DNA from: Albifimbria verrucaria
Lineage: Eukaryota > Ascomycota > Sordariomycetes > Hypocreales > Stachybotryaceae
Assembly: GCA_020081605.1 (NCBI GenBank)
Contig: JAHREC010000009.1
Location: 1,054,001-1,118,000 of the forward strand
Direction of reading: 5' to 3'
Length of the DNA: 64,000 bases
A program made the translations under genes and the position numbers. Positions 22,531 to 34,877 of this stretch are shown here, in pieces; position 1 is the first letter of the stretch, and each line of letters opens with the position of its first letter. The notes under the pieces are model-generated. The model saw only the letters and a program-made list of their open reading frames with translations, searched no databases and was not told the DNA's origin.

Positions 22531-23843
22531 CTCGATTGTTTTTGATGATTACTGGAGATCTTAGGGTCGTACAAAATAACCGATGCTAGAAGTGACGTTT
22601 CCTTAGGCCATCGGAAGAACCTTATACACTCATCCATGAGGCAAGACCCTCAATTACCACTACTGCATATCACGGCATCCTTGCTACCAAAGTTAGGCTG
22701 TCACACCATTGATACCGGCATTCACCTCCTTGTTATCCAGTCCTGCGTATAGTTGTGGGTTTGCCAACGGCGATTGACCGGGAGCGAGTGCCTCAAAAGA
22801 AATTACTAGTGCAGGCAAGGGTCTTAGTTCAAGACGGCTGGATTTTGGGCTGCTTGGTCGATGCATCGCGCACACCACAACAGGTAAGGCTTCGCTCATG
22901 ACAGGTCGATAGGCCTTCTCGGAAGTCTAAGATGACCGAGCTATGTCCACTTAAGGAGGGGAACCATGTCCAGACCCCTACAGTGGAAAACAGGAACCTA
23001 GCCAAGTTGGCGAGTCACTCCCCCTGTTTGTCACGGAATTATGGATACTTTCATGACTCTAGTCGTCTAGCTGGTCTAGCTCATCCACCACTCCCCATCA
23101 CAACTTCTCTCCCCGTTAGTACAGAAGAGAGAGACCGCTGATCATTATACGCCACTGCGCCGTTGTAGGCTAGCAATAATGAACTAAGCCCATTGGATCC
23201 CACGGGAAGCAGGCGCCATCCTTGCGGAAACAGAAACTCAACCGACAGCCACTGTAAACTTGCTCACCGCTCAACTGAGCCAGTTGCTAGGTAGATGCGA
23301 ACAGAGAAGGTGTCATTACTGCCAACCATGAATGGATTTCACACAATTGCCGGCGTGGTGGAAACTTCTAAGCTATCCGTAAATATCTCCGGAGTGGATC
23401 GATCTCACGATCCATCTTGCCAGACGAGACAAAAATCATACTACCTAGTAACCAGATGAGCTAAGGTATGGAGTACAGACAAGAGACTTGGCATCTAGCC
23501 TATTGGTGCAGTTAGTTTCTAAGATCCTCTTGAGTCTTACGTTTGTGTTCCCTGCTCCTCGGTGCAGCCCTGGCCGTATCCCTGATGACAGCTCCCAGGA
23601 AATCCGGCTTGTCGGGGAAACGGGAATTGGACATGGTATAGCGGTAGTTGACTAGGATGGGGTGTCCCTGGCAGTAAAATTTTGTCCCATATCCTTGGTA
23701 AGTAACTTGATTCGGCAGAGCCTGAAAGCACACAGTAGCAGCACGGAAAACGCCGTTGGGCCATGTCATATATGCATGCAGCTGGCCCCATTGAAGTTCC
23801 AGAAGCGAATGACGCTCTTCTTTCAACCTAATCATTCGACATC
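22531..23843. other. intergenic, no supported gene
   Basis: A minus-strand frame at 23,512-23,835 starts only 9 bp from the start of the next gene on the other strand and has no known domain, so I do not call it. The rest is promoter DNA of the reductase and of the rhodopsin-like gene. Confidence 0.45.
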
Positions 23844-25229
23844 ATGACTTGGATACCAGAACAGCGCCTACCGATAACAAACCAGGTCCACAATGAGCTT
23901 ATTATCAACTGTATCATCGTCTTCATTACCCTTCTCGTCGTCGTTTTGAGAGTGGTAGGCCGAGTATACGGCCCGGGCCTAGGATGGGATGATTTGATGG
24001 TTATGCTTGCAATGGTTGGTCTTGCGTATGGGGATCCAGCACGAAACTGTGGCTAACTTTTGATAGCCGATGGGCATTGCTATGTTGGCTTGTCAAGGCG
24101 TTTGTGAGTGCTTGAAGTTTGTTGTGACGACTGGTTTGCGATGGCTGACGAAATATTATCAGTTGCCACGACGGGCAGTGGTTACAATTTGGCCGAACAC
24201 CCAGAACGTAAGTCGAATCGAGTCCTGCCCAAGAAACTCATGTTGTGGTCTTTCAACCATCAATAGTTTCTCTGACAATACATTAGTGATAGCCAATGTC
24301 CCATGGATCTTACAGGTACGATGAGGCGTCGACTCGATCAATCTTTGTCCCTCCAGCTTATCCCATCGTCAGGTTTCGTTTGGTATGCAGCCAGTATACA
24401 TTGCACTGCTTGCCTTGTGCAAGGCAAGCATGCTCTTCTTCTTTCTCCGCATCTTCCCAACGAAGTTCATGGTGTACACCTCCAAAATAGCGCTTGTTGT
24501 CGTTCTGTTGTGGGCCGTTGCATTCATCTTTACTTCGATCTTTCTGTGCACCCTATCTCGGCTCAGTGGACTGGAATGGGCAAATGTGGCGAATACATCC
24601 CCTTCATTCAATCGATTATCGCGACTAACGCTGCCGGCGATCTGATCATCATGGCCATGCCCATGCAGTCATTATGGCAGCTGCAAAAGCGCACCCAGGA
24701 GAAGTTGGCTATTATGCTCTGCTTTAGTTTGGCATCTGCGTAAGTATCCGGCATGCAGTGGTGCTTTGCGAAACATGTCAGCTAATCTGATGACAGATGC
24801 ATTGTCTGTGCTATCTTTAGGATCGTTTATATCTCGACTGTCGATTTGAAAATGAACGTCACCGGCACAATGCCCACGACAATCCTTCTCTTCATCCTCG
24901 AACCGAACCTGGCGATTCTTTGTGTCAGTATCCCTATGTTGCGACCTTTCTTCACGCGGGTCAGGAGACAACTCGGCCTGACGAGCGATGGTGAAGGATA
25001 TTCCTATGGAAGTGCCACGGGCCAGAGCAAGCGGTTGACCTCTCAGAATGGCGAGTGGGAACTCAAAAACTATGTTCCGAAAGGGAAAGCAGGTAGCCAT
25101 GATATCGAAGTCGCACGGGTAGATGACGATTGTTCATCTGAGAGAAACTTGACTGCGCCTACAGCAACTCGCGACGAAATTCGAGTCGAAACGACGTGGG
25201 CTATCAGGCATGAAGAAGAAAAGAGGTAG
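23844..25229 (+). CDS. rhodopsin-like (Pth11/SAT4-type) seven-helix membrane protein
   Basis: A multi-exon gene for an integral membrane protein of the fungal rhodopsin-domain family. Helix 1 with its signature is IIVFITLLVVVLRVVGRVY followed by GPGLGWDDLMVMLA. Short exons then encode PMGIAMLACQG, ATTGSGYNLAEHPE and VIANVPWILQ, each bounded by GT-AG introns, before MQPVYIALLALCKASMLFFF and LRIFPTKF. The conserved TM4-TM7 region includes IIATNAAGDLIIMAMPM and ILLFILEPNLAILCVSIPML with RPFFTRVR. C-run 24551-24553 is one base short relative to the frame before it (CTP/ISAQWTG), and the first intron also appears one base off. The cytosolic tail is polar. Family members include receptor-like proteins sensing surface or chemical cues; the ligand is unknown. 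Confidence 0.8.
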
Positions 25230-27538
25230 ATTTCCTTCTGGCGCATGAGGATAAATTTGGGCACGGTTCAGCATGGAAGGTGAAAGTGGAAATATTACAC
25301 CTAAGCTCGCGATTCGGAGTGGCATATTGGGATCATTCAATCTGGAGACATTGAATCTTGGCGTTATTGGATCAACAAAACTTTGTATAACACAAGATTT
25401 ACATTCAATTCGGAAATGGAATTCTACATTTAAGCATTGTTTGAGAAATTCCTGTTCTCGTTCCATCATGCATGGTTAATGCGCAAAGAGCTATAGCTAT
25501 GGCCATACATAAAGTAAATATCGGTGTTAGTCCAGAAACGCAGCATCTACATTGGCCGGGTTTCCTCGATGTATTTACTACTTCGTGAGTCTCCAGTGTG
25601 ATTGATGGATACTTGCTGTTGACTCAAGACAAAGCATTGAACTTCTGTTGTGAAACATTTGGTGTGATAGAGAATGAACCCCAATAGATTGAGCAATATA
25701 TAGTAGACGTCGTGTGTGAGCGATTACAGTTCCATTGAATTAGGCTCATCTATAAGGGAGCACACTGCATCGCATTCGCCATGCCATACATCATGAGGTA
25801 AATCTTAGACTCGTTAGTTGAGCGGGCCATTGATTCCTGTTTCTGGGTAGTTTGAAATCTATTTAGTCAGACTAAATGCAGTCCCGATGAACTGGAAGTA
25901 ATGATATACTGCATAGTAATAAGAATTGCTCTGAAAGCGTCTTAGAGAGTTCGTCCTTTGTCTGCATCTTGTCAGTTCACGAGGTTGGCCGTTCCTGGTC
26001 ACACTATTCTCTAACCTACCCTGCAGTTACCCTGTAGGTGCTGCACGCATGTTTTATATCTGAGTCTCACAGCACAATAGGTGGTATGACATCAAGGGCG
26101 ACAAGTGCGTTTTAAAATATAGTTTTTAATGTTTAAAAGATCAATTGTCTAGCTCCTTTGTTGCGGTTGGATAGTGTGAAGAAGTTGAATAGCAACGACG
26201 TCGTCTAGCGATTGATAGTGGGCACCAAAAATGTCGAAGACGTTTTTAACTACCTTAAAAAAGCGAGGAAGCGTCACTGTTTGGACATACATACTTTGCT
26301 TTCTAATGTCTGCTGGATTGCCTTGAGTTAAGGATATGGTGGAAAATTTGCGGGCTACAGTGTTGGCTCTCAGATGGGAATTCAAATGCATCATCTGTGC
26401 CGAATCCCCAAATTAAACTCCAGTTAAATAATTTAACCAGGAAACAAGTTCTTGGCCTACTTCAATTGGTTTAGACCTTCAAATGTGAATTTCTGGCAAT
26501 TGTGATGGCGACCCCTGGGCCGATGATGTCAAGTATGGGAAAATGCAAGGATTACAGACCTGGTTGTAACAGCCGGTTCCGGCTATAACCGAGGTGTCGA
26601 AATTGAAATGGGAGACGAAAGCAATGCTCAACTCCACAGGCTAACCATGGGAGTAGCAAGGGCTGTTGATGTGGTCTTTAGTTCCGGCTGGGATGGAGAG
26701 AGGCTTGTACGAATCTTCTTCACAGCGCCAGTTGCGGTCCGCCCCAAATTTCTGGTGCCCCTGCTTCTCCCACATGTAAGTTTTGGAGATGGGCTGCCTC
26801 CGCATCTCCTCATTTGGAGATTCAAGACTGCCATGCTGTGGCATGGCACATGCCAGCTTTATCTCATTGTGGCGTCAGGAATTGCAGTACGTAATTGTCT
26901 TCCCAGACTATGATTCTAAACTGTTATGCAAGAAGCGCTAGATGAGCCAAACTACATTGTTAAACTAGCGGATGAAAATGGTGTTAGGGGCTCTGATCTC
27001 GTAGGTGCGCATGGGAAACCGCGAAAAACAGGGTAGTAGAGGACCAGGTTGGGGCTAAATTGGGGTTCACCAATCCCGCTTATTTCTCCATCTTTTGGAA
27101 TATAACCCAGAACTCCAGATATATGAATAATGACCGTATAATTGGTTCGCGTACCTACAGATGCGGACGAAAGGGTCCCTTGCTTCTTGGTCATGCGATC
27201 TTGGCGGATCCTCAGTCTGACCACATATAGAGAGGTGGTAGGTAGACTTGGTGAGCGGTATTGACTCTCTAGCGTAGGTCTCTAACTGCGTGTATTATTT
27301 TTTCTGGGCTTGGGAGTTCGATGCGAGAGAACAGACGTTAAATGAGGAACACGTATGCTATAATAATGGTACAATCCAAATTACTATCTGTAGCTGGGTA
27401 TATACAGCAGTCACTGTTTGCTGCTACAATTTATAATGGACATGTCGTAAAACATCAGGCATATACTTCTCAACATCGCCAGACCGGCCCTTCCTGGGGT
27501 GCTCGACCACCTAAGGGGCCATTCACTCAACGCACCTT
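25230..27538. other. 2.3-kb gene-poor interval
   Basis: No conserved gene found. Short frames at 26,149-26,394 (-), 26,608-26,913 (+), 26,641-26,844 (-) and 26,952-27,224 (-) have no recognisable motif. The right end is the 3' flank of the sugar transporter. Confidence 0.45.
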
Positions 27539-29646
27539 TTAAACGGTCTCTTTAGTCTCAACGTTGGTATCCAAATCGTTGGCCAGTTTGTCCTCCCGGG
27601 TCGCGGCGACCTTCTTCGCAAAGCCGCCCTTCTCACCACCAGCAAGACCGCTGAGTGGACCGGCGAATTTCTGTTCAATCTCTTCAAGGAGAGTCCGGCG
27701 GTCTCTGGATACATGAAGAAGATATGGAAGATCATGACAAAACAGAATGTTCCAAAGATCATGTAGGACCTCCACTGGATGTTGGTGAAGCTAGGAGGAA
27801 CAAAGAAAGCTAATGCCAGGTTGAAACTAGACAAAGCAAAGTCAGTTATGGCTCGTTTAAATCATTAAAATCCCGGGAAAGCCGATCGAGAGGCAAGTAG
27901 ACTATGTCCCCAGTAATGAATGAATATGTACTTACGTCCAGTTGCCAGCGGCGGCGAGACCGACACCTTTGGCGCGGTAACGGAGAGGAAGACCTCTCCG
28001 GCGTAGATCCAGGCAACGGGGCCCAAGTGAGACCGTAAACTCCAACGAAGATGTAACACATAGCAATGATACCCTTGGCTGGGGCTCCAGTAACAACCCA
28101 TCTCAGGTTCTCATCGCCATCGACACTATCAACGTGATGTCCGTAAGACGCCATGACGGCACCGGTCGTGAAGTGAAGGATGCTGCAAATGATCGCACCT
28201 CCCATGAGAAGCCAGCGGCGGCTAAGGCGATCGATGAAGGGGAGGATACCTCCGGTGGTGACAAGGAAAATGACATATTGGATAATGGAGGAGGTGAGAG
28301 CAACATTTCCACTCTTAGCTTGTAGTTAGTAATTATCGTACGCCAACTAAACAAGTAGAAGGCACTTACAAGACCAGCCATCTGGAAGATATAGACGAGG
28401 TAGTAAAGCATGATGTTGCCACCGAGGAGCTGCTGCCAGATTTGCACACTGACACCGACAACGGTTTGCTTCCAGACCTTGGGACCAAACAAGCCGAGAT
28501 AGCCAATATCCTTTGACTCTCGAGCAACACGGACAGCTTCTTTGACTTCCTCAAGCTCGGCAATCACAACTGGGTCGTTTCGGTCACCCTTTGCGTGAAG
28601 GCAGGCGAGAACCTCATGGGCTTCCTCCCATCGATCATGAGAAGCCAACCAACGAGGAGACTCTGGGAAGAAGAAAACGGCAGGAAGGAGGATAGCTGCA
28701 GGAACAGCCTGAATGCCCCAAGCAATACGGAATGAGTTGGGGTTCTTGATGGTAACGCTGCAAGCGTATGAAATGAGGTACATGATAAGGATACCTGATC
28801 GAGTGGTCAGTCTGGGTTTCAATTGACAGTCAAAGAGGCCCTTGTGGCTCTAGACCTACCCCATTCAATAGCCCACTGCTGAATACCGACGATGGATCCA
28901 CGCTTGGAAGCGGGTGCAAGCTCGGACAAGTACACAATAACCTGGCTGGAAGTGATACCTTCAAAGGAGTTAGCTTGCCGCGGGTGAAAGAAAGACAGGA
29001 GTCATACCAATGGCGAGACCGCTGACAACACGACCACCAATGAGATGGCCAATATTCTGGGACGTGGCCTGGAGGATGGAACCGATGATGAAAACACCTG
29101 CGGCAACCATGAGAGCTCCTCGGCGACCCCATTTATCCGCGAACCAGCCAGCGATGATGGCTCCCACGAGAGAACCACCAGACATAGACGCGGTGATACC
29201 ACCTTGAGTTGCGGAGTCTGGATATCCGAAATATTCTTTGTACGCATCGTTTCCACTTGAGGGCATAAGTATCATTGAATGGCAGAGTCGGAAAGTCAAG
29301 GTTGGACTTACATGAAGGCACTCATACTTGAGATGTCGAAGCCAAACAGGGCACCTGTTGCACCGATGTCAGTAAACATGACTCCATTAACTGTGCAGTC
29401 CTGGCCCAATCTGATTGCATCGCAGCATCGATAAGTTTCGAGGCCATAGCTGTCCGAACTTGACATGCCGCACGACTGAAGACTTCATGAATTTCACAAA
29501 CGTACCGCCAATGGTGCCGAATGCGGCAAGGACTAAGTGAATAATTGTCAGTGCGTGTCCGAATAATACTCTGTCGAGCCTAGGAGCGAAGGCATATGTT
29601 GTCCCTAATGTCAAGACTTACCGTAGATGTTCCAGATACGAAACAT
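27539..29646 (-). CDS. MFS hexose/sugar transporter with multiple introns
   Basis: Twelve-helix sugar porter of the plasma membrane. Exon 1 (29622-29646) encodes MFRIWNIY; two more small exons (29506-29532 and from 29354) build VLAAFGTIGGALFGFDISSM. Then follow YFGYPDSATQGGITASM, the loop motif GWFADKWGRRGALM, PESPRWLASHDRWEEAHEVL (sugar-porter PESPR), VGVSVQIWQQLLGGNIMLYY (QQ..G motif), FIDRLSRRWLLMGG, WAP/VAWIYAGEVF and MYPETAG. The frame breaks at G-run 28018-28021, at 27987-27988 and at 27688-27689; in each case one missing C on the coding strand restores the family motif (WIYAGEVFP, LRYRAKG, EEIEQKFAG). The C-terminal tail is hydrophilic and ends at 27539. It should import hexoses or related sugars by proton symport; the substrate cannot be told. 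Confidence 0.88.
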
Positions 29647-30880
29647 GGCGAATTGCACTTGGGGACCCTGGAATTGGGGTAGCAGTTGATCTAAGAAATG
29701 TCGGACCCTGTCCTGAGGCTCTCACTATCCAGCAACGGAAGACAAAGGCAAGAGAAACGCTGAGATGCAACCCTAGCCGTGTCGCCGGGACAGCGCATGG
29801 GCAAGTCGTCTTTATAGATCGTCGCCTGCAGACATCACCAATACAACCATTAGGATAGGTATCTTGCGACGCTGGGAATGAAGGTGTCCCCAGTGGAGAC
29901 GGACTTAGAAGCGCACGTATCGTATGGCAGTTTGAGCCCACATTTCATGAGGCGACGTCATGACCAGCAAACTCCCGGCGGATCCAAAGTTGGAGCTTGG
30001 TATTGAGTGGAGCAGCGCGAGAAAAAAGCTGGGGATGGATGGGCCGCATCTTGGCTCAATACCTTCGGCTGGTCGTTCCAGCGCCTCCCGAGACACAGTC
30101 ACAAGGCGAGGACGGTGTGTTTCCAAACACACACGGCATTGTTCGGTCGCATGCAGATGCTCACAGTAGGCTTCATGCTGGGTGCGGCGAGGTGTCTTGG
30201 GGAATCCTGGACAACCTCGCAGCTTAAAGCGACTCCGCATTTGCCAAAGCCCAACGCCCCCAATTCTTGGCCCCTACGTCTGGGGTAGCGTGCTGCGGGG
30301 AATAATGCAATTTAACCAGGCGAGGCCATTCTGACCAAGAATTTTGGAGTCTCGTGTTGGGGCCCACCACCGATGGGGCTCCCTGGGATGAGAACAGGCG
30401 TTTCAGAGTCCTGATCCAAGAACCGAGCGTTGAGTGAGCGAATAATCATTGAAATGCCAAGGTTGTTGTTTGTTCTGAACCCTTGTATTGGCATGTGGCA
30501 TTGGTTCCTCCGTTGCATCATTTTTAAGCTATCTTGACGTTGACGACTGTCGTAGCTGCAAAGCCTGCTACTGTCCAACTACTAAGGGAGCTCACTACGT
30601 CGAAACCTATCATTTCTGCCCCTGTTGCGTTGTGTAGAAGTAAGTGGTCAAATAAAAAAAGGATTTGGAGTAATGAGTTGCAGCAGTGTTGGAGATTGCC
30701 TAATTCACAACGGCAACAAGTGAGCCTATGCCTGTAATTGCGCAGCATGCTTTTCATAGGCTTGAACGAAACAAGAACAATCGAAGCAATCTTGGTATGG
30801 CCCTTGGAAAAGTTTTCCAGCTGACTGTTGTTTATTTTTCCTACATTGTGGCTACCCCGCCTGCGTAATGCTAATTCCTA
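29647..30880. other. transporter promoter and intergenic DNA
   Basis: Upstream region of the transporter, moderately GC-rich, holding several overlapping short frames with no motif. No RNA gene or repeat recognised. Confidence 0.5.
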
Positions 30881-33800
30881 TCATTGAACTGGAGTTGATG
30901 GACAGGTGCCTGAAGTCGCTATCACGTCCGCATTGATGATTATGTATGCGCCTGGACTACTCGGACAGGCGGGGAAACTAAGAGCAGGAGTGGTAAAGGT
31001 GGAGACGCCAGTCGTGGTAGTCTTGTAGCTATACTGTCCAGGTGCGCACCTTGATACTGGCCGGCAGCGAAGGTCAACACGCATGTCTGTTGCTCGGTAG
31101 GGAGCATCGAGGGTGTATGTTACCCTAACTGATCCAGCAGAATTCGCGGTTGCGGTCCATCTTCCTACAGTAATTGCCTTGCTGATATCGTTTCCTCCCA
31201 CCCCAACATATATAGGGCCCGTGATACTAGACTGTAGTGTGGACAAAGTCACAGGCTCGAACCAGCCCCAGCGGTTACTGGTACAGCCCTGCCCTGACTG
31301 AGAATTAAGCTGCAAACTGTTGCCAGGCTGATATCCAAATGCTGTTCCAAGCGTACAGGAAGGTGCGCTGGGTGTAGTGGTAGAAGATGTGCTTTTGCTA
31401 GTGGTTGAGGTAGTTGTAGTGCTGGATGTGGTAGTAGTAGATATGGTAGATGTGGTAGATGTGGTAGATGTGGTAGATGTGGTAGATGTGGTAGATGTGG
31501 TAGATGTGGTAGATGTGGTAGATGTGGTAGATGTAGTAGATGTGGTAGATGTGGTAGATGTAGTAGATGTGGTAGATGTGGTAGATGTAGTAGAGGTAGT
31601 AGAGGTAGTAGAGGTAGTAGAGGTAGTAGAGGTAGTAGAGGTAGTAGAGGTAGTAGAGGTAGTAGAGGTAGTAGAGGTAGTAGAGGTAGTAGAGGTAGTG
31701 GAAGTCCCTGTTGTGGTTGATGTGGCTGATGTGGTTAATGTAGACGCAATTGATGTGGATATAGATGTGGATGATGTGGATATTGTTGAAGTTGTTGATG
31801 TAGGTGATATGGTTATAGATTCTGTTATAGAGTCTGTTGTAGATTCCGTAGTAGATTCTGTTGATGTAGGTGATGTAGTTGTAGATTCTGTTGTAGATTC
31901 TGTCGATGTGAGTGACGTAGTTGTAGAGTCTGTTGTGGATTCCGTAGCAGATTCTGTCGATGTGGGTGACGTAGTTATAGAGTCTGTTGAAGAGTTTGTT
32001 GTAGATTCTGTCGATGTGAGTGATGTAGTTGTAAAGTCTGTTGTAGATTCTGTAGTAGATCCTGATGATGTGGATGATGTAGTTATAGAGTCTGTTGTAG
32101 ATTCTACAGTAGATTCTGTTGATGTGGGTGATATAGTTATAGATTCTGTTATAGATTCTGTAGTAGATTCTATTAATGGTATAGGCGACGTAGTTATAGA
32201 TTCTGTTATAGATTCTGTAGTAGATTCTGTTGATGATATAGGTAATGTAGTTGTAGATTCTGTAGTAGACTCTGTAGTAGATTCTGTAGTAGATTCTGTA
32301 GTAGATTCTGTAGTAGATTCTGTAGTAGATTCTGTAGTAGATTCTGTTGATAATGTAGGTGATGTAGTTATAGATTCTCTAGTAGATTCCGTAGTAGATT
32401 CTATAGTAGATTCTGTTGATAATGTAGGTGACGTAGTTATAGATTCTGTAGTAGATATTACAGTAGATTCTGTAGTAGATTCTATAGTAGATTCTGTAGT
32501 GGATTCGATAGTTGATTCTGTAGTAGATTCTGTTGATGATGTTGGTGATCTAGTTGTAGATTCTGTTATAGATATGGTGGATATGGTGGATATAGTGGAT
32601 ATAGTTGATATAGATATAGTGGAAGGCGTTGTGGTTGGTGTGGATGATGTGGATATAGTTGAAGCTGTTATTGATATAGCTGATATAGTTATTGATTCTG
32701 TTGTAGACTCTGTTATAGATAGGGTGGATACAGTGGAAGTAGTAAATGTAGATGTAGTGGAAAGTGTTGTGATTGATGTAGGTGATGTTGATATAGTTGA
32801 AGCTATTGTTGATGTGGGCGATATAGTTACAGATTCTGTTGTAGATTCTGGTATTGATATGGGTAATATAGATATAGTTATAGCTACTTCTGATGTAGTC
32901 GATGTGGTTGTAGATGTAATTGCAGGTGTGGTCGTAAGTGTGGTTGATATGGTCGATGTAGTTGATATGGAAGTAGTGGAAGGTGTTGTTGATGCGGATG
33001 GAGGTGATGCGGTTAACGGGGTTGTTATGGTTAGTGTGGATGTGGATGATGTGGATGTAGTTGAAGTTGTTGTTGTTGATATAGGCGACGTGGTTATGTA
33101 TATGGTTGATGTAATTGATGTTGAGGATAATGCGGGTGACGCAGTTGTTGTAGTTGATTTAGTTGTTGGAGATGTGGATGACGTGGAAGTAGTTATATTG
33201 GATGATGTGACTGATGTTAGTGATGTGGCTCCTATAGTAGAGGTGGATGTGGTTAATGGGGGTATGAGTAATTTGGTTGTTATGGTAGATAGGGCCAATG
33301 TAGATGTGGTTAGTGTGTTTGATGTGCTTAATGTGGATGATTTGGGTATGTGTAATGTGGTTGTCATTTTCGTTGTAGAGATGAGTGACGTGGCTATTGT
33401 GGACATAGTTGCTGTGGTTGCTGTATTCGTTGAGGCTGGCGTGGGAGATGCAGCAGACGCACTCGGTGTCGTAGTGTATGTAGTGGACACTACATCCGTG
33501 CTGGATTTATGATAGATAAGAGAGGCAGTTGAGCTTCTAGGACGTTTTGTAGTAGAGGTAGCATGCTTTGTTTTCTTCTTCGATTTGTTGTTGTCCTTAT
33601 GCTTTCCTGCTTGGCCATGCTTTATGTCTTGCTTGTGCGTTGTGTGTTGATCAGTTTCATTGTGTTGCTCAATCTTTGCGTCTTTTTAGGCTTCTTTTCT
33701 TTATCGGACCATGTCTTATCCCCGAGTTTCGGTTGCGTCTTGGGCTTTCCTTTCGTCTTAGGCGCCATTTGATTCCCAGGTTTCAGGTTTTGCTCATACT

Positions 33801-34877
33801 TCGCCTCTTTCTCAAGCCATGTTTTAGCCCCGGGCTTACTTTCAATCTCAGGTTTACTTTCCGTCCCAGGCCATGTTTTAATTCCAGGATTCATTTTTGC
33901 TTGGTTTCCGTTTCTTGCTGAAGCCATCCTTTCCTCCCTGGTTTCTTTTCCCACCCTTTCCTCGCTCCAGCGTCGGGCATTGCTTTAATCTCGGAATCTG
34001 TTGTCTCGTCTGCTGATTTTGTACTAGATTCGTCTGTGGAAATAACCCCATTGGGAGGTTCGCCTATGTCAATAAGAGGGTTACCCTCAGTTCTCCCCCA
34101 ACCCACGATTTCCGGATAGAGAAGAGGGATCCCGACAGGGAACATTGCACTTCGTGCAACGATAAGACATCTCAGCATAGTGAAGTGAGCGACGTTTGTT
34201 TTGACATTTGATACCCCCACAAGTGGTATAATTAGCCTGTTGGCTAAAAGTCGACACCCCAGTAGATGTCTTCAACAAGCCAGAGAAGGCAATGTAGAAA
34301 TTGAGGGCTTCCCTGGCACCGAGTGGGCACAAAGTTTTGAGCAAACGTACAGAGTTGCCACGGTTGTTCGTATTAGTGGTATTGTACAAAGGCCTGGTTA
34401 GATTGGCCATGCTGAAAAAGGCACAATGCATGTGGCGGCATCACTGGTTGTATCAACGCTGCAGTTGTGGTTTGGTGTAAGGTCTTTGGGTAAGGCCTTG
34501 AAAGTGGGCCCATGACCTATGCCCATAAACCCCAGGAACACTTTGGCATCTTTGTAACTGTAACCCGCCGGAAAGCTTGAGAAGTTTAGGTAGAGGTTGA
34601 ACTCTCGGAAATCCAGGGTTACTTTTGAGCGTAAAGTGCAATTTGTTCGATCATTGTCAAGACAGAGAGTGTATGTACGAGAAGGTTCGTAGTCGGTGAT
34701 GTTTCCACCATTGAATGTGTTCCTATCTGGAACAGAATTTCCGTTCAATGTGCAGTTATTGCAGACATCATAGTTTGGTTGTCCATTCGCCATTGTATTT
34801 GCTCCAGCGACGAACGGAGAAGCTGCCGCCCTATGGAGCATAGCCGCCAAGACGGCAGTGGCTGCAAGGAGCATCAT
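30881..34877 (-). CDS. very large secreted Ser/Thr-rich mucin/adhesin-like protein
   Basis: One gene whose frame is split at four homopolymers. It starts at 34877 with a signal peptide (MMLLAATAVLAAMLHRAAAS). An N-terminal domain of about 250 residues has Cys, Asn-glycosylation sites and NLYLNFSSFPAGYSYKDAKV; its frame shifts at T/A-run 34415-34419. A charged Lys/Glu/Pro linker (34.1-33.6 kb) with repeated KTW motifs is interrupted at 34095-34099 (one extra base), 33894-33898 and 33683-33687 (one missing each). Then come about 700 residues of almost pure Ser/Thr, built from TST (9-bp units, 31.43-31.70 kb) and TEST (12-bp units) repeats. The C-terminal module (GTAFGYQPGN, SNRWGWFEP, GPIYVGVGGN, CAPGQYSYKT) resembles a Cys-paired beta domain seen in other extracellular proteins. 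No GPI signal is seen. With the four corrections the length is 3,999 nt, 1,332 residues. Probably heavily O-glycosylated at the cell surface. Confidence 0.75.
31437..31700 (-). repeat. 9-bp tandem repeat encoding Thr-Ser-Thr
   Basis: Roughly 29 head-to-tail copies of a 9-bp unit (coding strand ACATCTACC, later ACCTCTACT variants) inside the mucin-like gene. Copy number is likely polymorphic between isolates. Confidence 0.9.

Noticed and set aside
23512..23835. A 107-codon minus-strand frame divergent from the rhodopsin-like gene
   Set aside because: Start codons would be about 9 bp apart, leaving no promoter; no family match.
31377..33490. CRISPR-like or satellite interpretation of the repeats
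   Set aside because: They are in-frame 9- and 12-bp coding repeats of one protein in a eukaryote.
31377..33512. A 711-codon plus-strand open frame of Val/Asp repeats
   Set aside because: It is the antisense of the Ser/Thr repeat region; TST and TEST codons read backwards avoid stops. The minus strand has signal peptide and folded-domain sequence on the same line.
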